DNA of 64,000 nt from NCBI GenBank assembly GCA_020081605.1, contig JAHREC010000009.1, positions 4,836,001 to 4,900,000 of the forward strand, given 5' to 3'. The DNA is from Albifimbria verrucaria. Its lineage: Eukaryota; Ascomycota; Sordariomycetes; Hypocreales; Stachybotryaceae. Below, one piece after another: positions 21,416 to 31,932 of this stretch; positions within the stretch are counted from its first letter, which is position 1; each line of letters begins with the position of its first letter. Position numbers and translations under genes: made by a program. Below the pieces are notes generated by a model, which saw nothing but the letters and a program-made list of their open reading frames with translations, had not been told where the DNA came from and ran no database searches.

Positions 21416-22059
21416 CTACTCAATCAAACCAGCCGCCTTTGCCTCAGCAACCAGCCTCTCATACTCGGCAACAGCGTCATCGTAAGCCTGGATCAAGTCC
21501 TCCTCACGCTTTCCAGGACCAGCATCACCTCCTCCGAAAGCACGGACAGCGGCGTAGTAGACCTGGGCCAGGCCGTTGCAGACCGAGACAAGCGAGGTGG
21601 TCTGGCACTGGGTCTTGAGACTAAAATCCAAAGGTTAGAGAATTGAGGTGCATAAAGATGAAGAATAGTCGCTTACTCCTTCAGGAAGTTGTTGTCGATA
21701 GCGAGCTTACCGCTCTCAGTGAACCTGCTCTGCTTGCGGTAGTTCTGGTAGCCGAAGTCGTGGCGGTCTATAACAGAGTTAGCAAGTAAAAATAGGCCAG
21801 GTTGAATTGGACACTCACAGCATGCAGGGACGAAAGGGAAGTTAAGAGGGTTGTCGGGAGAGCTGGTGCAGCCGTCAGAGCTCCAGTCCAAAGTCGCCGG
21901 GTTCTTGGCGTTTCGGCGAGAGATGAAGTTGGGGAGGGTGGTGCTGAAAAGGAGTGTATCGGTAATCTGAGCCAGGCTCTGACGAGGAGCAATTGAACTA
22001 TCGGCAGGGAGGGCAGCCGCTCCAGAGAGGAGGGCGAGGAAAGAAACGGTGAACTTCAT
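21416..22059 (-). CDS. secreted fungal phospholipase A2
   Basis: Three exons: 22059..21819, 21767..21677 and 21620..21416 (introns of 51 and 56 bp), 178 aa, no frame break. The signal peptide is about residues 1-16 (MKFTVSFLALLSGAAA). The prokaryotic/fungal-type PLA2 core follows: DGCTSSPDNP, then PAC-YRHDFGYQNYR with the catalytic His83-Asp84 dyad, then the second helix with LAIDNNFLKD. Cysteines are placed for the family's disulfides. It hydrolyses the sn-2 ester of phospholipids, normally Ca-dependent and extracellular. The C-terminal ~40 residues are a helical Ala/Glu-rich tail. The length is usual for the family. The first intron splits the codon just before the catalytic dyad. Confidence 0.93.
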
Positions 22060-24478
22060 GTTGCCGATAGTCTGTGGCTGCAGCTACACTTGGAGGCTGG
22101 TTGTGATGAGACCGGTGGTGGTGCTGAACAAGACAAGACAATGACAAGGCGGGCAAACCAAAGAATTTAAACACAATCGCCGAGCCTGATCTGAGTAAGA
22201 TGCCAGCCGTTCCAAGATAGTTGTGCTGTTATCACTAGCTCGATATGGCAGCTGGAAAACGAAAGTGTTAACAGATCTTGGCTTCCCTCTCGCCGAAAAC
22301 CGATTGATCAGGCGCATCGCAAGCCACGAGAAATCGTTTTAGTATCTGATTGGGGAAGTGATCGACTCGAGGCCAAAATCTGGTAAGCCAGGGTAAAGCC
22401 CACTCTGCTGTTTCTCCGCCAAGATGCGCATGACCAGTTAAGCCGTGGCAGCACAGCCAGGTTTGAGAGTGGTTGATGTGACATTGCTCCATTCTTAGCC
22501 GTTGCATCTTCCTAATCGGAAAGGTTGGGATGGAATGGTTGAATGTGATTGCCCTTAAGCTGAAACTGAAGCGCCTAATCCAGAGGGAATTCATTCCTCA
22601 GTGGCCTTGGTGGATTTCGGAACGGGCCATGTCTTGGGGTTGGTGGAAGACCTGCCGAATCAAGGACGGCGTCCGGGGAAGCTCAGATCCTTCGGTCGAT
22701 CACATAATGCATAATTGTGCCGTGAGGGGGAGGCCAAGAAGAGCGACTAGCCAATGATCTGACATATTTGGACCTCCCTTACGTGATTCACGTTTGAGAC
22801 GGACGCTCTAGGTAAAAACAGTGCATGACCAGGGATGATCAGACGAAAGCTGTCGGGCATAAGAAAAGTTGATGCCAGGGCAGCACCTCCATGGGCGCAC
22901 GGCAGTGGCTTCCCTCCCTTGCAGATGGAAGGCTCTCCTCACTCCGAAGAATTTCAGATAGCAAGCCGATTGGCGAGCTTATTCTGCACCATGCAAGTGT
23001 GCAAGCCAGGCAGGCCGACAAGCAGGCCAGGGCTGGCTAGAGACAGGCTGGTGTGGACCAGGCTAACCGGCATCCCCGACCGAGACTGAATTGGGAAACA
23101 GCAAATGGAATGGCGGCCACAACGCACGGGTACAAGCCTTCCCATGTCTTGATTCTGCATGTTCATGGCCATGATTATGAATGAAGGGACCTATGTGGAT
23201 TTTACGAGGATCTTCGAGCGAGAATTATGCCAGGCTGCCTCACCGCTAGGTAGTTGACACGGAGAAGATTACCCTCTTCGTCAGGTTTGGGGCCGAATAC
23301 TACCGTGTGAAGGGAGCGTCATTAATGGAAACCTAACAACAGTAGGAGGTTTTAATATCAAGACCAAGACCAAGACCAGGTTAATATACTGTCCTCTAAA
23401 ACAACGCCATGTGGAACGTGCTTGGAATGATGCCCACGCTACACCTGCAAAGGTCCGAGTCTAGACCCCACGGCCTCTTCTCGTGGAATTGCACACAAAA
23501 TGGGTCCAGGCCTCAGCTGCTGGGTCTGAGACATATATGTCTAAGTCGAAGATGTGGGCAATTTTATGATATATCGTTACCTTTTTCTTGATTTTGGAGT
23601 TGTAGAACTCAGTGCGTAAAGGGCAGTGATCCCATCCGTATTCAACAGAGAGTGCCACAGATATTGAGTAATCGAATATAGTATGTAGTGTGAACTCGAA
23701 AAATCAATCTAGCTGATTCTATGAGCTCTTTAAATTTCTATGACAAGCTAAGCAACAACAGCATATCGATGACTTTTATAGGGGTTAGTGGAGCTAGGGG
23801 TTGTCTTGACGCGCGGTTTTTGCTTTCATCCTGATTTGATATGTCTGTTTATCATTAAATACGGTTGCTTTACCAGCAATTGATTCATTTTGGAGGCATA
23901 ACACCGGTGGTTGTAGGCTTCTCAATCCTGTGATCCTATTATCGTCTAAGGAAGCTATCGAGTGAGGTGGCCTGTTTAACTGCTATAACTAGATACGACC
24001 GCCATAGCACAAGGACATTGTATAATTATAAAAGCTTTTACCTTTCGAAATGATGTTACCCGCTATATGAAGCGGCTGCTATGTTAAGAACAAGAGTCTG
24101 GGTATGAGAAGTGGGCGTCTAACTTCAAGGTGATGTCGACACAATCGATAATCTTGGTTCAACGTCAACAGCTCATGCGGCCAGCCAGATATGGATAATA
24201 AAAATTGTGTTTAGTTCGAATCATGTATTCCATGCAGTATATTATTTAACAAATTCCAAGATAAAAGGCCCAATTGTAAATGGTTGTACTATAAGCTCAC
24301 CGGCTTTGCACAGTGGCAGTCGTTGCTTCGAACATGTAGATTATGCTCCCTTTTGATTAAGGCTTTACTTCTAAGTATGGGCCTCTTTGTAACGAGTCAC
24401 AACAGGTTGAATTGCGAAGAATGAGATATGCTTTCCTACGTGGCCAATTGCTTGCCCCGATATAGTAATCGAATGGGT
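22060..24478. other. 2.4-kb intergenic region, partly A/T-rich
   Basis: The left part holds the presumed promoter of the phospholipase gene. From about 23640 to 24420 the sequence is A/T-rich with no coding signal, possibly a degraded element. No terminal repeats or transposase motifs were seen. Confidence 0.4.
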
Positions 24479-25285
24479 TTACTGGCGCTGCAATCGAACT
24501 CGTACAAGAATACCCCATCCAGTGTTCGATTCCCAAATTCCAAAATCATTTTCTCGCCTGAATGTAACCTCCTCGGCTTTCGTTGTCATCACAGCATCCT
24601 CTGTGGGCACATGATTGGAAGTGCTGGAGGCTGCGGAGGTAGATGCTTGGGTTTCGGGTGTTGTACCCTTTGTGAAAAGCTTCCACCGACTGGGTTTGCT
24701 CTCTTGCTTAGGTGAAGGCTTGGATTGAGAACTAGTGGCTATTCTCTCTGGAGTGTTTTTGTGTGGTTGTAGGTGCTTTGCCAGGCGGCGAGCCATGTCT
24801 TCGTCGTTCCACCAGAGGTCTGAACCAGCACCACCGTTAGATGCACCGCCCTCGGTTCCCGAAGCCCTTTTCGTATCGCCTCTTAGTTTATTGTGCCGCT
24901 CAACCAGTATAACCTGGCGGATCTCCCCTTCTCCAGTCTCTTGCTCATCACTAAGCTGCCACTCATGGCCGACCGCATCGCTAGGAACCAGGATTGCTTC
25001 AGCTTTCGTAGGCGTTGGAGTGAAAGTAGCGATGGATGAAATAAAATCCTCGACATGGGGAACTAGAAGAGCAAGGATCTGGTTATCTCGTTCTTCTCGT
25101 GCTGATGTATTGGCAGCCTGTTGGCTATGGATCAGGTGCCTCAAGTTGGACAGCTGTGGTGTGAATAAGGATGGAGATGGAACAGCAGATTGACTGGAGG
25201 CAAATGCCTCGTCCACTGTCGACGTGTATGGAGGCGGAAGGTCGTCGATCTGCGACAGTACAGGATCGATTGGCTGCTTCGACAT
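24479..25285 (-). CDS. hypothetical protein with PPPY motif
   Basis: Single exon, ATG at 25285 (MSKQPIDPVL), 268 aa. An upstream in-frame extension to 25384 is possible but starts poorly. The function is unknown. The N-terminus has DDLPPPYTST (PPxY) at about residue 17. The middle is helical (LRHLIHSQQAANTSAREERDN). A conserved-looking WWNDEDMARRLAKHLQP lies at about 165-182, followed by a Ser/Thr/Lys-rich low-complexity region and a C-terminal FRRENDFGIWES stretch with a short beta-rich end. No signal peptide or TM segment. No frame break. From memory similar proteins with the W-W-N-D-E-D-M-A motif occur widely in Pezizomycotina without assigned role. Confidence 0.8.
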   Translation of the reverse strand: MSKQPIDPVLSQIDDLPPPYTSTVDEAFASSQSAVPSPSLFTPQLSNLRHLIHSQQAANTSAREERDNQILALLVPHVEDFISSIATFTPTPTKAEAILVPSDAVGHEWQLSDEQETGEGEIRQVILVERHNKLRGDTKRASGTEGGASNGGAGSDLWWNDEDMARRLAKHLQPHKNTPERIATSSQSKPSPKQESKPSRWKLFTKGTTPETQASTSAASSTSNHVPTEDAVMTTKAEEVTFRRENDFGIWESNTGWGILVRVRLQRQ

Positions 25286-26968
25286 GATGATAGCGGGGAA
25301 GTCAGAGTTGGAAGCTTCAATGTAGAGGCGTAGAGTGATGGCCCAGGCGCAATGTAACCTTCGATTACTTATTTCCAGGTTCAAAGCAATCCGCCAATTA
25401 GATCATGTAAGGTGTGCGTTCCGTGCTGCACGTCGCATCTCCGTGTAGCCGCTGTCGAGTCCTCGTCGCAGCGATGAGCGATAAAGATAAGGCCAAGTGC
25501 AATGAGTTCATGCACCCTGACAACCCCAGACCTTGATGGAGAAGCAAAAAGTCACATGAGGCGAGTCTGATTAATCAGTCTCACGCATTTTCTCTGTGAA
25601 CCTTCAATCACACCCTACCGCCAAGGCTGATCCATGGGAGGTGGGCCACTAACGCCCGAGGCGCAGCAGGCGAATTGGGAGCTTGGGCTTCTAGAAGGCA
25701 GTGTTCAGGAGATAATTGGGCTTGGGCATGAATTTGTGGAGCATGGAGGTAGAGTTTAGCATCTTTACCTGCGCATCATGTGAGCCCGAGATGGCTCATG
25801 GGTTGGGGTTTAGCAAAGATCGTGTGTTAATGGTCCTCAAGCAGCGAACTTGGCATGCGGAGGATTGCCGTCATAACCGAAGAGCCTCACTTAACTTCAG
25901 CAACATGGAAACATAATCTTTAACTCCGCGGGGTTGATTCACCGTGGGCTCGCCAAAGGAGCATTGACACGGGCGGCTCCGGAGACGTGCTAGCCGTAAC
26001 CATGGTTCGGTCGGCATCCCTGAGCATAGCCGCCCAAGCCAGGCACTCCCAAAGTAGGTCGAAGCACAGGCTTGTGGACACGAGAAATGACCGTTTGGCT
26101 TTCTTCGAGGCTGTCTTTCGCAAGCTTATTTAGGTCCTTAAGCTCAGCTGTCAATTGGCCAATGGGTCGGTGTCCTTTCAGGCACACGTGCACTAGCATC
26201 TAGAAATTCTTCACTGAGCAGGGCTCAGCTTAGGCTTTTCTTATTGAGAATCGGTGTCTGGTTTGGGACACTCGTATAAGCTCAGACACTGATGGCACAG
26301 CAATTGCTGGCCATTGTCGCAGTTGCCTATCAGTAAAATCCATCAACAACACAATCACTCTCAAATGGAGGAACTCAGCGCCTATCAGTAATCAGGATTG
26401 GCCAAGAACCTGTAATTTTAATACTGGCCAGCATTATCACAGCCTTATCTTCTTGGCGGTGCACTGAATTTTGCTGCCTAATGTTCACACCACAATCATC
26501 ACGAACACGGCACCGGATCTCCGGACCCACCCTTCGGAGGCGACTGATCAGCACCGCAAGTGTCAAGGCTAACCCTTCGGTAGGGTTTCTGGAACTAGGC
26601 GTAGCTTCTTCCACTTGGTCCCGGCATAGTTTGGGATCCTGCAGTGCCTGAAGTTTCCCGCTCCGCCCCCGTAATACTGGTGAAGATGGAGCACCATGCC
26701 AGCCGCACCCGTGCAGGGGCTTGTCATCGCATCTTGGCGCAACCCTTCTGGGTCACAAGACATTGACCCTGCTTGGCATACCCAAAGAGGTGCGGCACAG
26801 ATTCTATCTGGACGTTTATATAAGAGGAGCTTCCCAGAACTTCTTGATTGCTTTTTGGTCTTCATATCGGTATAGATTGGCAGGTTCTTCAAGACTTGCC
26901 ATTCCTTTCTACGTCTCTGCTTGTCGTTTTCACCCAATCCACTTCATCAAAGACTCGCCAAGATCAAG
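25286..26968. other. 1.7-kb intergenic region between divergent genes
   Basis: It holds the promoters of the minus-strand PPxY gene and the plus-strand flotillin. Several short frames near 25920-26940 have no coding support. Confidence 0.4.
26817..26824 (+). promoter_or_regulatory. candidate TATA box of flotillin gene
   Basis: TATATAAG lies 145 bp upstream of the flotillin ATG, a normal distance for a fungal TATA element with a ~100-nt leader. Confidence 0.4.
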
Positions 26969-28602
26969 ATGTCCTACAAGATCTCAGCACCCGATGAGTA
27001 CCTTGCCATTACTGGCATGGGAATTGATCGTGTCAAGATCACCAAGGCAACATGGGTTCTACCATTTCAGCGATGCAAGCGCTTCAGCGTACAGCCGAAA
27101 GACTATGCAATGGACTTGCAAGCAATGACGAAGGAGAAGCTGCAGTTCCGTCTTCCGGTTGTCTTCACCATTGGTCCTGATGTTAACCGACGCGGCGCCA
27201 ATGCTGGAGGCCCTGGCCAAAACTTGAGCAATTCCGCACACGAGGACGACGAGGAGAACATGCAGAGCCGGGAGGACCGTGGCGATGCACTCATGAAATA
27301 TGCCATGCTGCTTGCTGACTCTACAGAGAAAGCCAAGGAAGGCCAGAACGATCATATCAGGTACGCCTAAACTTGTCTTGAACTTGTTTTGCGCATAATT
27401 GTAGCTAATCAAGATCAGGAATATTGTGGTGGGTGTGATTGAGGGAGAGACTCGTGTGCTGGTTTCTAGCATGACCATGGAAGAGATCTTCACCGAGAGA
27501 GAGGTTTTCAAGCGCAGAATTTTCCGCAACATTCAAGGCGAGCTTCAGCAATTCGGTCTTTGCATTTACAATGCCAATGTCAAGGTATGTACCGCCCGTT
27601 TATGAGCCGCCCAAGGCACCTCGCATAAGTTCTTCACATGCTGATCAACAATGGCGTCCAGGAATTGAAAGATGCCCCCAACTCTATTTACTTCGAGTCC
27701 CTCTCGAGGAAAGCCCACGAAGGTGCCACCAACCAGGCGAGAATTGATGTGGCCGAGGCTCAACTCCGTGGTAACGTCGGCGAGGCCCAGCGCAAGGGTG
27801 AACAAGACCGAGAACTGGCCAAGATTAACGCCGAGACGGCCGTTCAGAAGACAGAGCGTGATATTGAGAGGGCCACCGCCGAGGCGACCCTGCAGACCAA
27901 GCAGGCCGGTCTCACACGAGATGTAGACATCGCTAAGGTTACTGCTCAGCGTGCCTTGGAGTCTAAGGATGAAGACCTGAAGAGAGAAGTTGAGCTTAAG
28001 CGTGCGGCCGCCGAGATGGAACGCTTGAGAGCAAAGGATGTCGTCAAGGCTACCATTTTGAAGGAGTCAAGCAACAAGCCGCAGATGCTGCAGCATACGA
28101 GATTGAGGCGGATGCGCGTGCAAAGCAAGAGGCCATGAAGTTGGCCACCGACGCAGCAGCCTACCAGACGCGTGCAGAGGCCGATGCAGCGAAGTACGCC
28201 ACCCAGCAAGCCGCCGAGGCAGATGTCGTCCGCCGCCTCCGAGAGGCAGAGGGTGTTGCCGCTATGGCCGACGCCTACTCTAAGCTCTCTACTGCCTTTG
28301 GTGGACCTGCCGGCTTGCTGCAGTACCTGATGATCGAGAAGGGCACATACACCGAGCTCGCCAAGGCCAATGCCCAAGCCGTCCAGGGTCTCCAGCCCAA
28401 GATCAGCGTCTGGAACACGGGCAATGGAGCTGCTGCTGGTGGGCAGCGAGACGAAACTGAGATTATGCGCAACGTCTACCAGATGCTGCCACCACTGATG
28501 ACGACTATCAACGAGCAGACTGGAATCACACTACCTGAGTGGCAGTTTGGCAAGATGAACGCAGGGATGAAGGCTATGAACGGCGACGGCAATGCCGCTT
28601 AA
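26969..28602 (+). CDS. flotillin-like SPFH/band-7 protein
   Basis: Exons 26969..27360, 27419..27584 and 27662..28602 (introns of 58 and 77 bp), about 499 aa. The N-terminal SPFH domain ([20 protein letters not shown]..., [15 protein letters not shown]) is followed by [10 protein letters not shown] and [13 protein letters not shown] long Ala/Glu/Lys/Arg-rich coiled-coil 'flotillin' domain ([20 protein letters not shown] onwards) and a C-terminal segment with [18 protein letters not shown] follow. Flotillins assemble as membrane microdomain scaffolds at the plasma membrane and endosomes. One base is missing near 28063-28067. Adding a G to GAGTC rejoins KATILKE to [12 protein letters not shown] without loss of the coiled-coil register, so I treat it as sequence error. 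The acidic insertion in the SPFH domain (about 85-110) is notable. A TATA box candidate lies 145 bp upstream. Confidence 0.9.
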
Positions 28603-29027
28603 TGATTCTTTCAAGATTCTTGCATTGCACACTGTCGTTTGTTGGCTTCACTATTTCTTTTGTTGACACTGTATTTCTATGCTTAGCGGCTTAGTTATTG
28701 CTTCTGCATTCTTCTGTTTGTCTTGGATTTACGATACCATATACCACAAACTCAGATTGCAGCGCAGGTTAGAATGTTTTAGATAGTTCAATGGTTACAT
28801 GTAATAAGTTCAAGTGGTTGGGTTTGTGCCTAGATATGACAGTGCATAATCGCGACTCTTGCGCCTTACTGATGGCTTCGACCATTGTTTCGAATTCAGT
28901 AACGGGCTTTCACAATTGCTACGCAACTAATAGACTCCACAGATGGTATGCACGCTCAAACACAGGTTACTGAACAGGATATGGACTATTCTTTGAACGT
29001 GTTTGCTAGGGTATTTTTATGATGTTA
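28603..29027. other. intergenic between convergent genes
   Basis: This 425-bp stretch holds the 3' UTRs of the flotillin and thioesterase genes. No other feature was seen. Confidence 0.5.
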
Positions 29028-29943
29028 TTAGTTTTGAGGTGGCAGCCTCGAGAAGAGGAACTCCTCAACGTCATCAAACTCCTCCAAGCAAGCAGAGTGT
29101 CCCATACCCCTAGCAAAAAGTAATCAAGTCAGTAAGGTCCCTAGAAAGTACTAACGAGCATGTGCCAGTTTGTGACCGCATAAAAGATCCTGCCACTCAC
29201 CTGTACTCCTTGAAGGTAATATCGTAGCCATACTGTTGAAGAGCCTTGTAACTCTCCTTGGCCAAATCGTACCTCACCAGAGGATCTTCTGTTCCCTGGC
29301 CCATGAGAATTGGAGTGGCCCTGTTGATGTTGTCTTTGGAGGCGTGCTCCTTAACCATCTGGTTAAGCAGAAGCCAGGAAGACAGACCAATGATGCCTCC
29401 GAGCTTGACGGGGGCAGTAAGTCCGAAAAGATGCTCATGGCGCCACCTTGGGAGAAGCCGCCAAGGACGATGCGCTCAGATGAGATGCCGCTAGAGACCT
29501 CATCTTGAATGAGTGAATGGAAATAGGCTTGGGACTTGAGGATTCCGTCGGTATCTTCCTCGACACGGCCAGCGACAGCATCCTCAACAGAGTAACCCAG
29601 AGCTTTCTGCAAGTCGGGTGTCAGAGCATTGATGTTGAAGGGCTACGAGTGGGAACTTACAAGGTCGAACCAACCCGGCATTTGCATTCCACCGTTCTAA
29701 GTCTGTTAGAATCCGCATGTGAATTGGTTCAAGTATTAAACATACAACACTGATGGGAATGTGCGGTGCGTGAGGCAGGATGAACTTGACCTCATTCAGC
29801 CTTCTCTTCTGGACCCAATGCTGAACAGCATCCGCCCAGCCGTGGCCGGTGTCACCGAGGCCATGGCAGAAGATGACGGTAGCGGTGTGCTTGCCCACGG
29901 GGCCTATGACGATCGGCGCCGCTCGTCGAACCGATGAAGCCAT
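29028..29943 (-). CDS. APT1: acyl-protein thioesterase 1 (lysophospholipase-like alpha/beta hydrolase)
   Basis: Four exons: 29943..29746, 29696..29661, 29606..29201 and 29109..29028, introns of 49-91 bp; 240 aa against ~227 in yeast. It removes palmitate from cytosolic proteins such as Ras and G-alpha. Anchors: HTATVIFCHGLGDTGHGW, FILPHAPHIPISVNGGMQM-PGWFD, the nucleophile elbow GFSQGG, the acid in GTEDPLV and the catalytic His in RGMGHSA. One base is missing in the CC pair at 29423-29424 (GG on the coding strand). With it, MSIFSGLTAPVKLGGIIGLS is restored, exactly the family sequence, so this is a sequence error. ATG at 29943 is preceded by no in-frame extension with domain sequence; the longer upstream frame is not needed. 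Confidence 0.93.
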
Positions 29944-30695
29944 TGTGTAGAGCTGTGATGGTATGAAGAAATATGTGGATATCTGGGATGTGCTTGTGAG
30001 GTGTTTTGAATGGGGCTCCAGCACGTGTTGAGGCGGTGCGTGGCTGTCGCGTGGCTGTGCAGCTGCGAAGACGAGACAAAAGCAAAGCACATACAGGTGC
30101 CAACGATTTAATGCGGAAATCTGAAGCATCTAGATGACTATTCGCGTCGACTGGCCTGTTTACAATTCTTGTATTTTGAGACGGGGGTTGTGTGGAATTT
30201 TGCTGCAATTGAATCGCTCACGGCAGTATTACCGTTCTAGGTGATTACTCTGGCTGTTCACCGCCCAAGTTCTATTTCGAATGCCAGCGTATATGAAGAT
30301 GGGAAATCTGGGTTCTAGTATATATAACCAATTAATATATCTTCACAAGGCTCATCGTTTTGTTCATTGCGGGGTCTCACTCTTACTCCATCATTTTGTC
30401 ACACCCTTGCACAATACTTTGCGCACGTACTTTGAGAGTCAACCTGAAGTAGGTATGTTAGATCTTTGCATTTGCTTGTCCATGTCACCAATTCGAATGC
30501 CACTGAAATATGCATCAGATACAGATTCATAATAAATAGCAGAGCAGTGCAAGAGATTGATAAAGAATTAAGAACTAACCCTGGGTATCTAGCATTATGC
30601 CTTCCATCTAATTACACCATAACGCCATCCGAAACCGCTATCAGTAAATGCTACATAATTTTACACAAAGAAAAACAATGCCTTGGTCCTCGATT
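29944..30695. other. intergenic, thioesterase promoter and GPCR 3' flank
   Basis: No gene supported. The left part is the thioesterase promoter/leader and the right part lies beyond the GPCR stop. Confidence 0.45.
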
Positions 30696-31932
30696 CTACC
30701 TTCCTGCACGCCACTGCTGGTTCAGACCATAAGTAATTGCATTGGCGAAGCCGATGTACTGCGTGGAGCATTGGAGGATAGCCAAGACTCGGCTGGACGT
30801 GCCACTGCCCGTAGCTTCCATGACACGGTTGATGATGCCAGGAATCCAGAGAATGACATATAGAAGCGGGTACCCATTGAGTAATAGCATGCGCTTGATC
30901 TCCTTGTACTTTTGTCTCGACTGGTTACGCATATATTCGTTTACCGTGTTTTGACGGTTGAAAGTAGTGCCCTTGTCCGTCTCCGTCAAAGCCACGGTGG
31001 AATGTCCGATAGTAGATACTTGTGAGTGATAAAACCCGTCAGGTTCTTGACTGGAACCGATTTCTAAATCCACTTCATCGGATTTGTGGCCCAGCTGTGC
31101 AACTTCGGTTTTCATCTCAATATTTTGAGTAATAGCAGGCGCGGAATTGCCGTGAGTCTTAAATCGCGGACTAAGGCGGTGTAGCGCAGTCTCCTCATCT
31201 GGTAAGCCGTCCTCGTTTTCCGCATCGTTTTGGAAGCCAGTGTTGGGACTGGTTGACTGGTTTGAGGCAGGAGTGGATATATTAAGACTTCTCATTGCCT
31301 TGAAATGCCGGCTGAGGTACCACCAGACATAGCTGTAGGCGCCAATTGTGATGGCAATAATAACAAATCGCCAGCCGTGCGTAAGTCCGTATCGCAAATC
31401 GGTCCGATCTTTTGATATCCAGCACCAGTTACCGCTCACTGGCTTCATGGCACCCACTGCGGTCGCCGTTGTACTGGTAATGAAGGGCATGACCCATACC
31501 GATAGACAGATCGTAAGCGTCGTGGTCGTTGACACACTGATCAAGCGAGCCTTTTGCGTAACAACAAGTAGGGTGGCGATGCTAATTGCCAGAATGGAGA
31601 AGTCGGTCGCTTGTACGGAGAACTGCTCGATCCACCCATTGGCTACGCAGGACGGCGAGTCGATAATTTGGTGGTCTCGAATATATATCGAGCCGCTGAC
31701 CACGTTGGCGGTGGCATTAATGAAATCTGCGCGTTCACAACAGTTAGTCGAGTAAGACAGGATAAACAGAGCGATACTTACCAGCAATTGTTAAATTAAG
31801 AACTAAGGCGTGACGAAATGTTCGCTGGTTCTTGCGGAAGACAACAAAACAGCACAACACACAAAACGTCGCAACAAAAGACAAGATTGAGCCCGTCAAT
31901 GTGATCGACGCCACTTGCCGATCAAAAGCCAT
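30696..31932 (-). CDS. cAMP-receptor-like G-protein-coupled receptor
   Basis: Exon 1 is 31932..31782, the 55-bp intron 31727..31781, and exon 2 31726..30696; 393 aa, no frame break. Seven hydrophobic segments. TM1 is about residues 10-32, then RKNQRTFRHALVLNLTIAGD, TM2, and a Cys-containing loop (IDSPSCVANGW). TM3-TM5 contain ISIATLLVVTQ, SGNWCWIS and WRFVIIAITIGAYSYVWWYL. A ~140-residue cytosolic loop 3 follows, then TM6/TM7 (LLLNGYPLLYVILWIPGI ... YIGFANAITYGLNQQWR). This matches the Dicty_CAR/class-V fungal receptors (GPR-1/GprH-like). Such receptors couple to G-alpha and modulate cAMP signalling; the ligand is unknown. A weak TATATTTA lies ~170 bp upstream on the minus strand. Confidence 0.9.
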
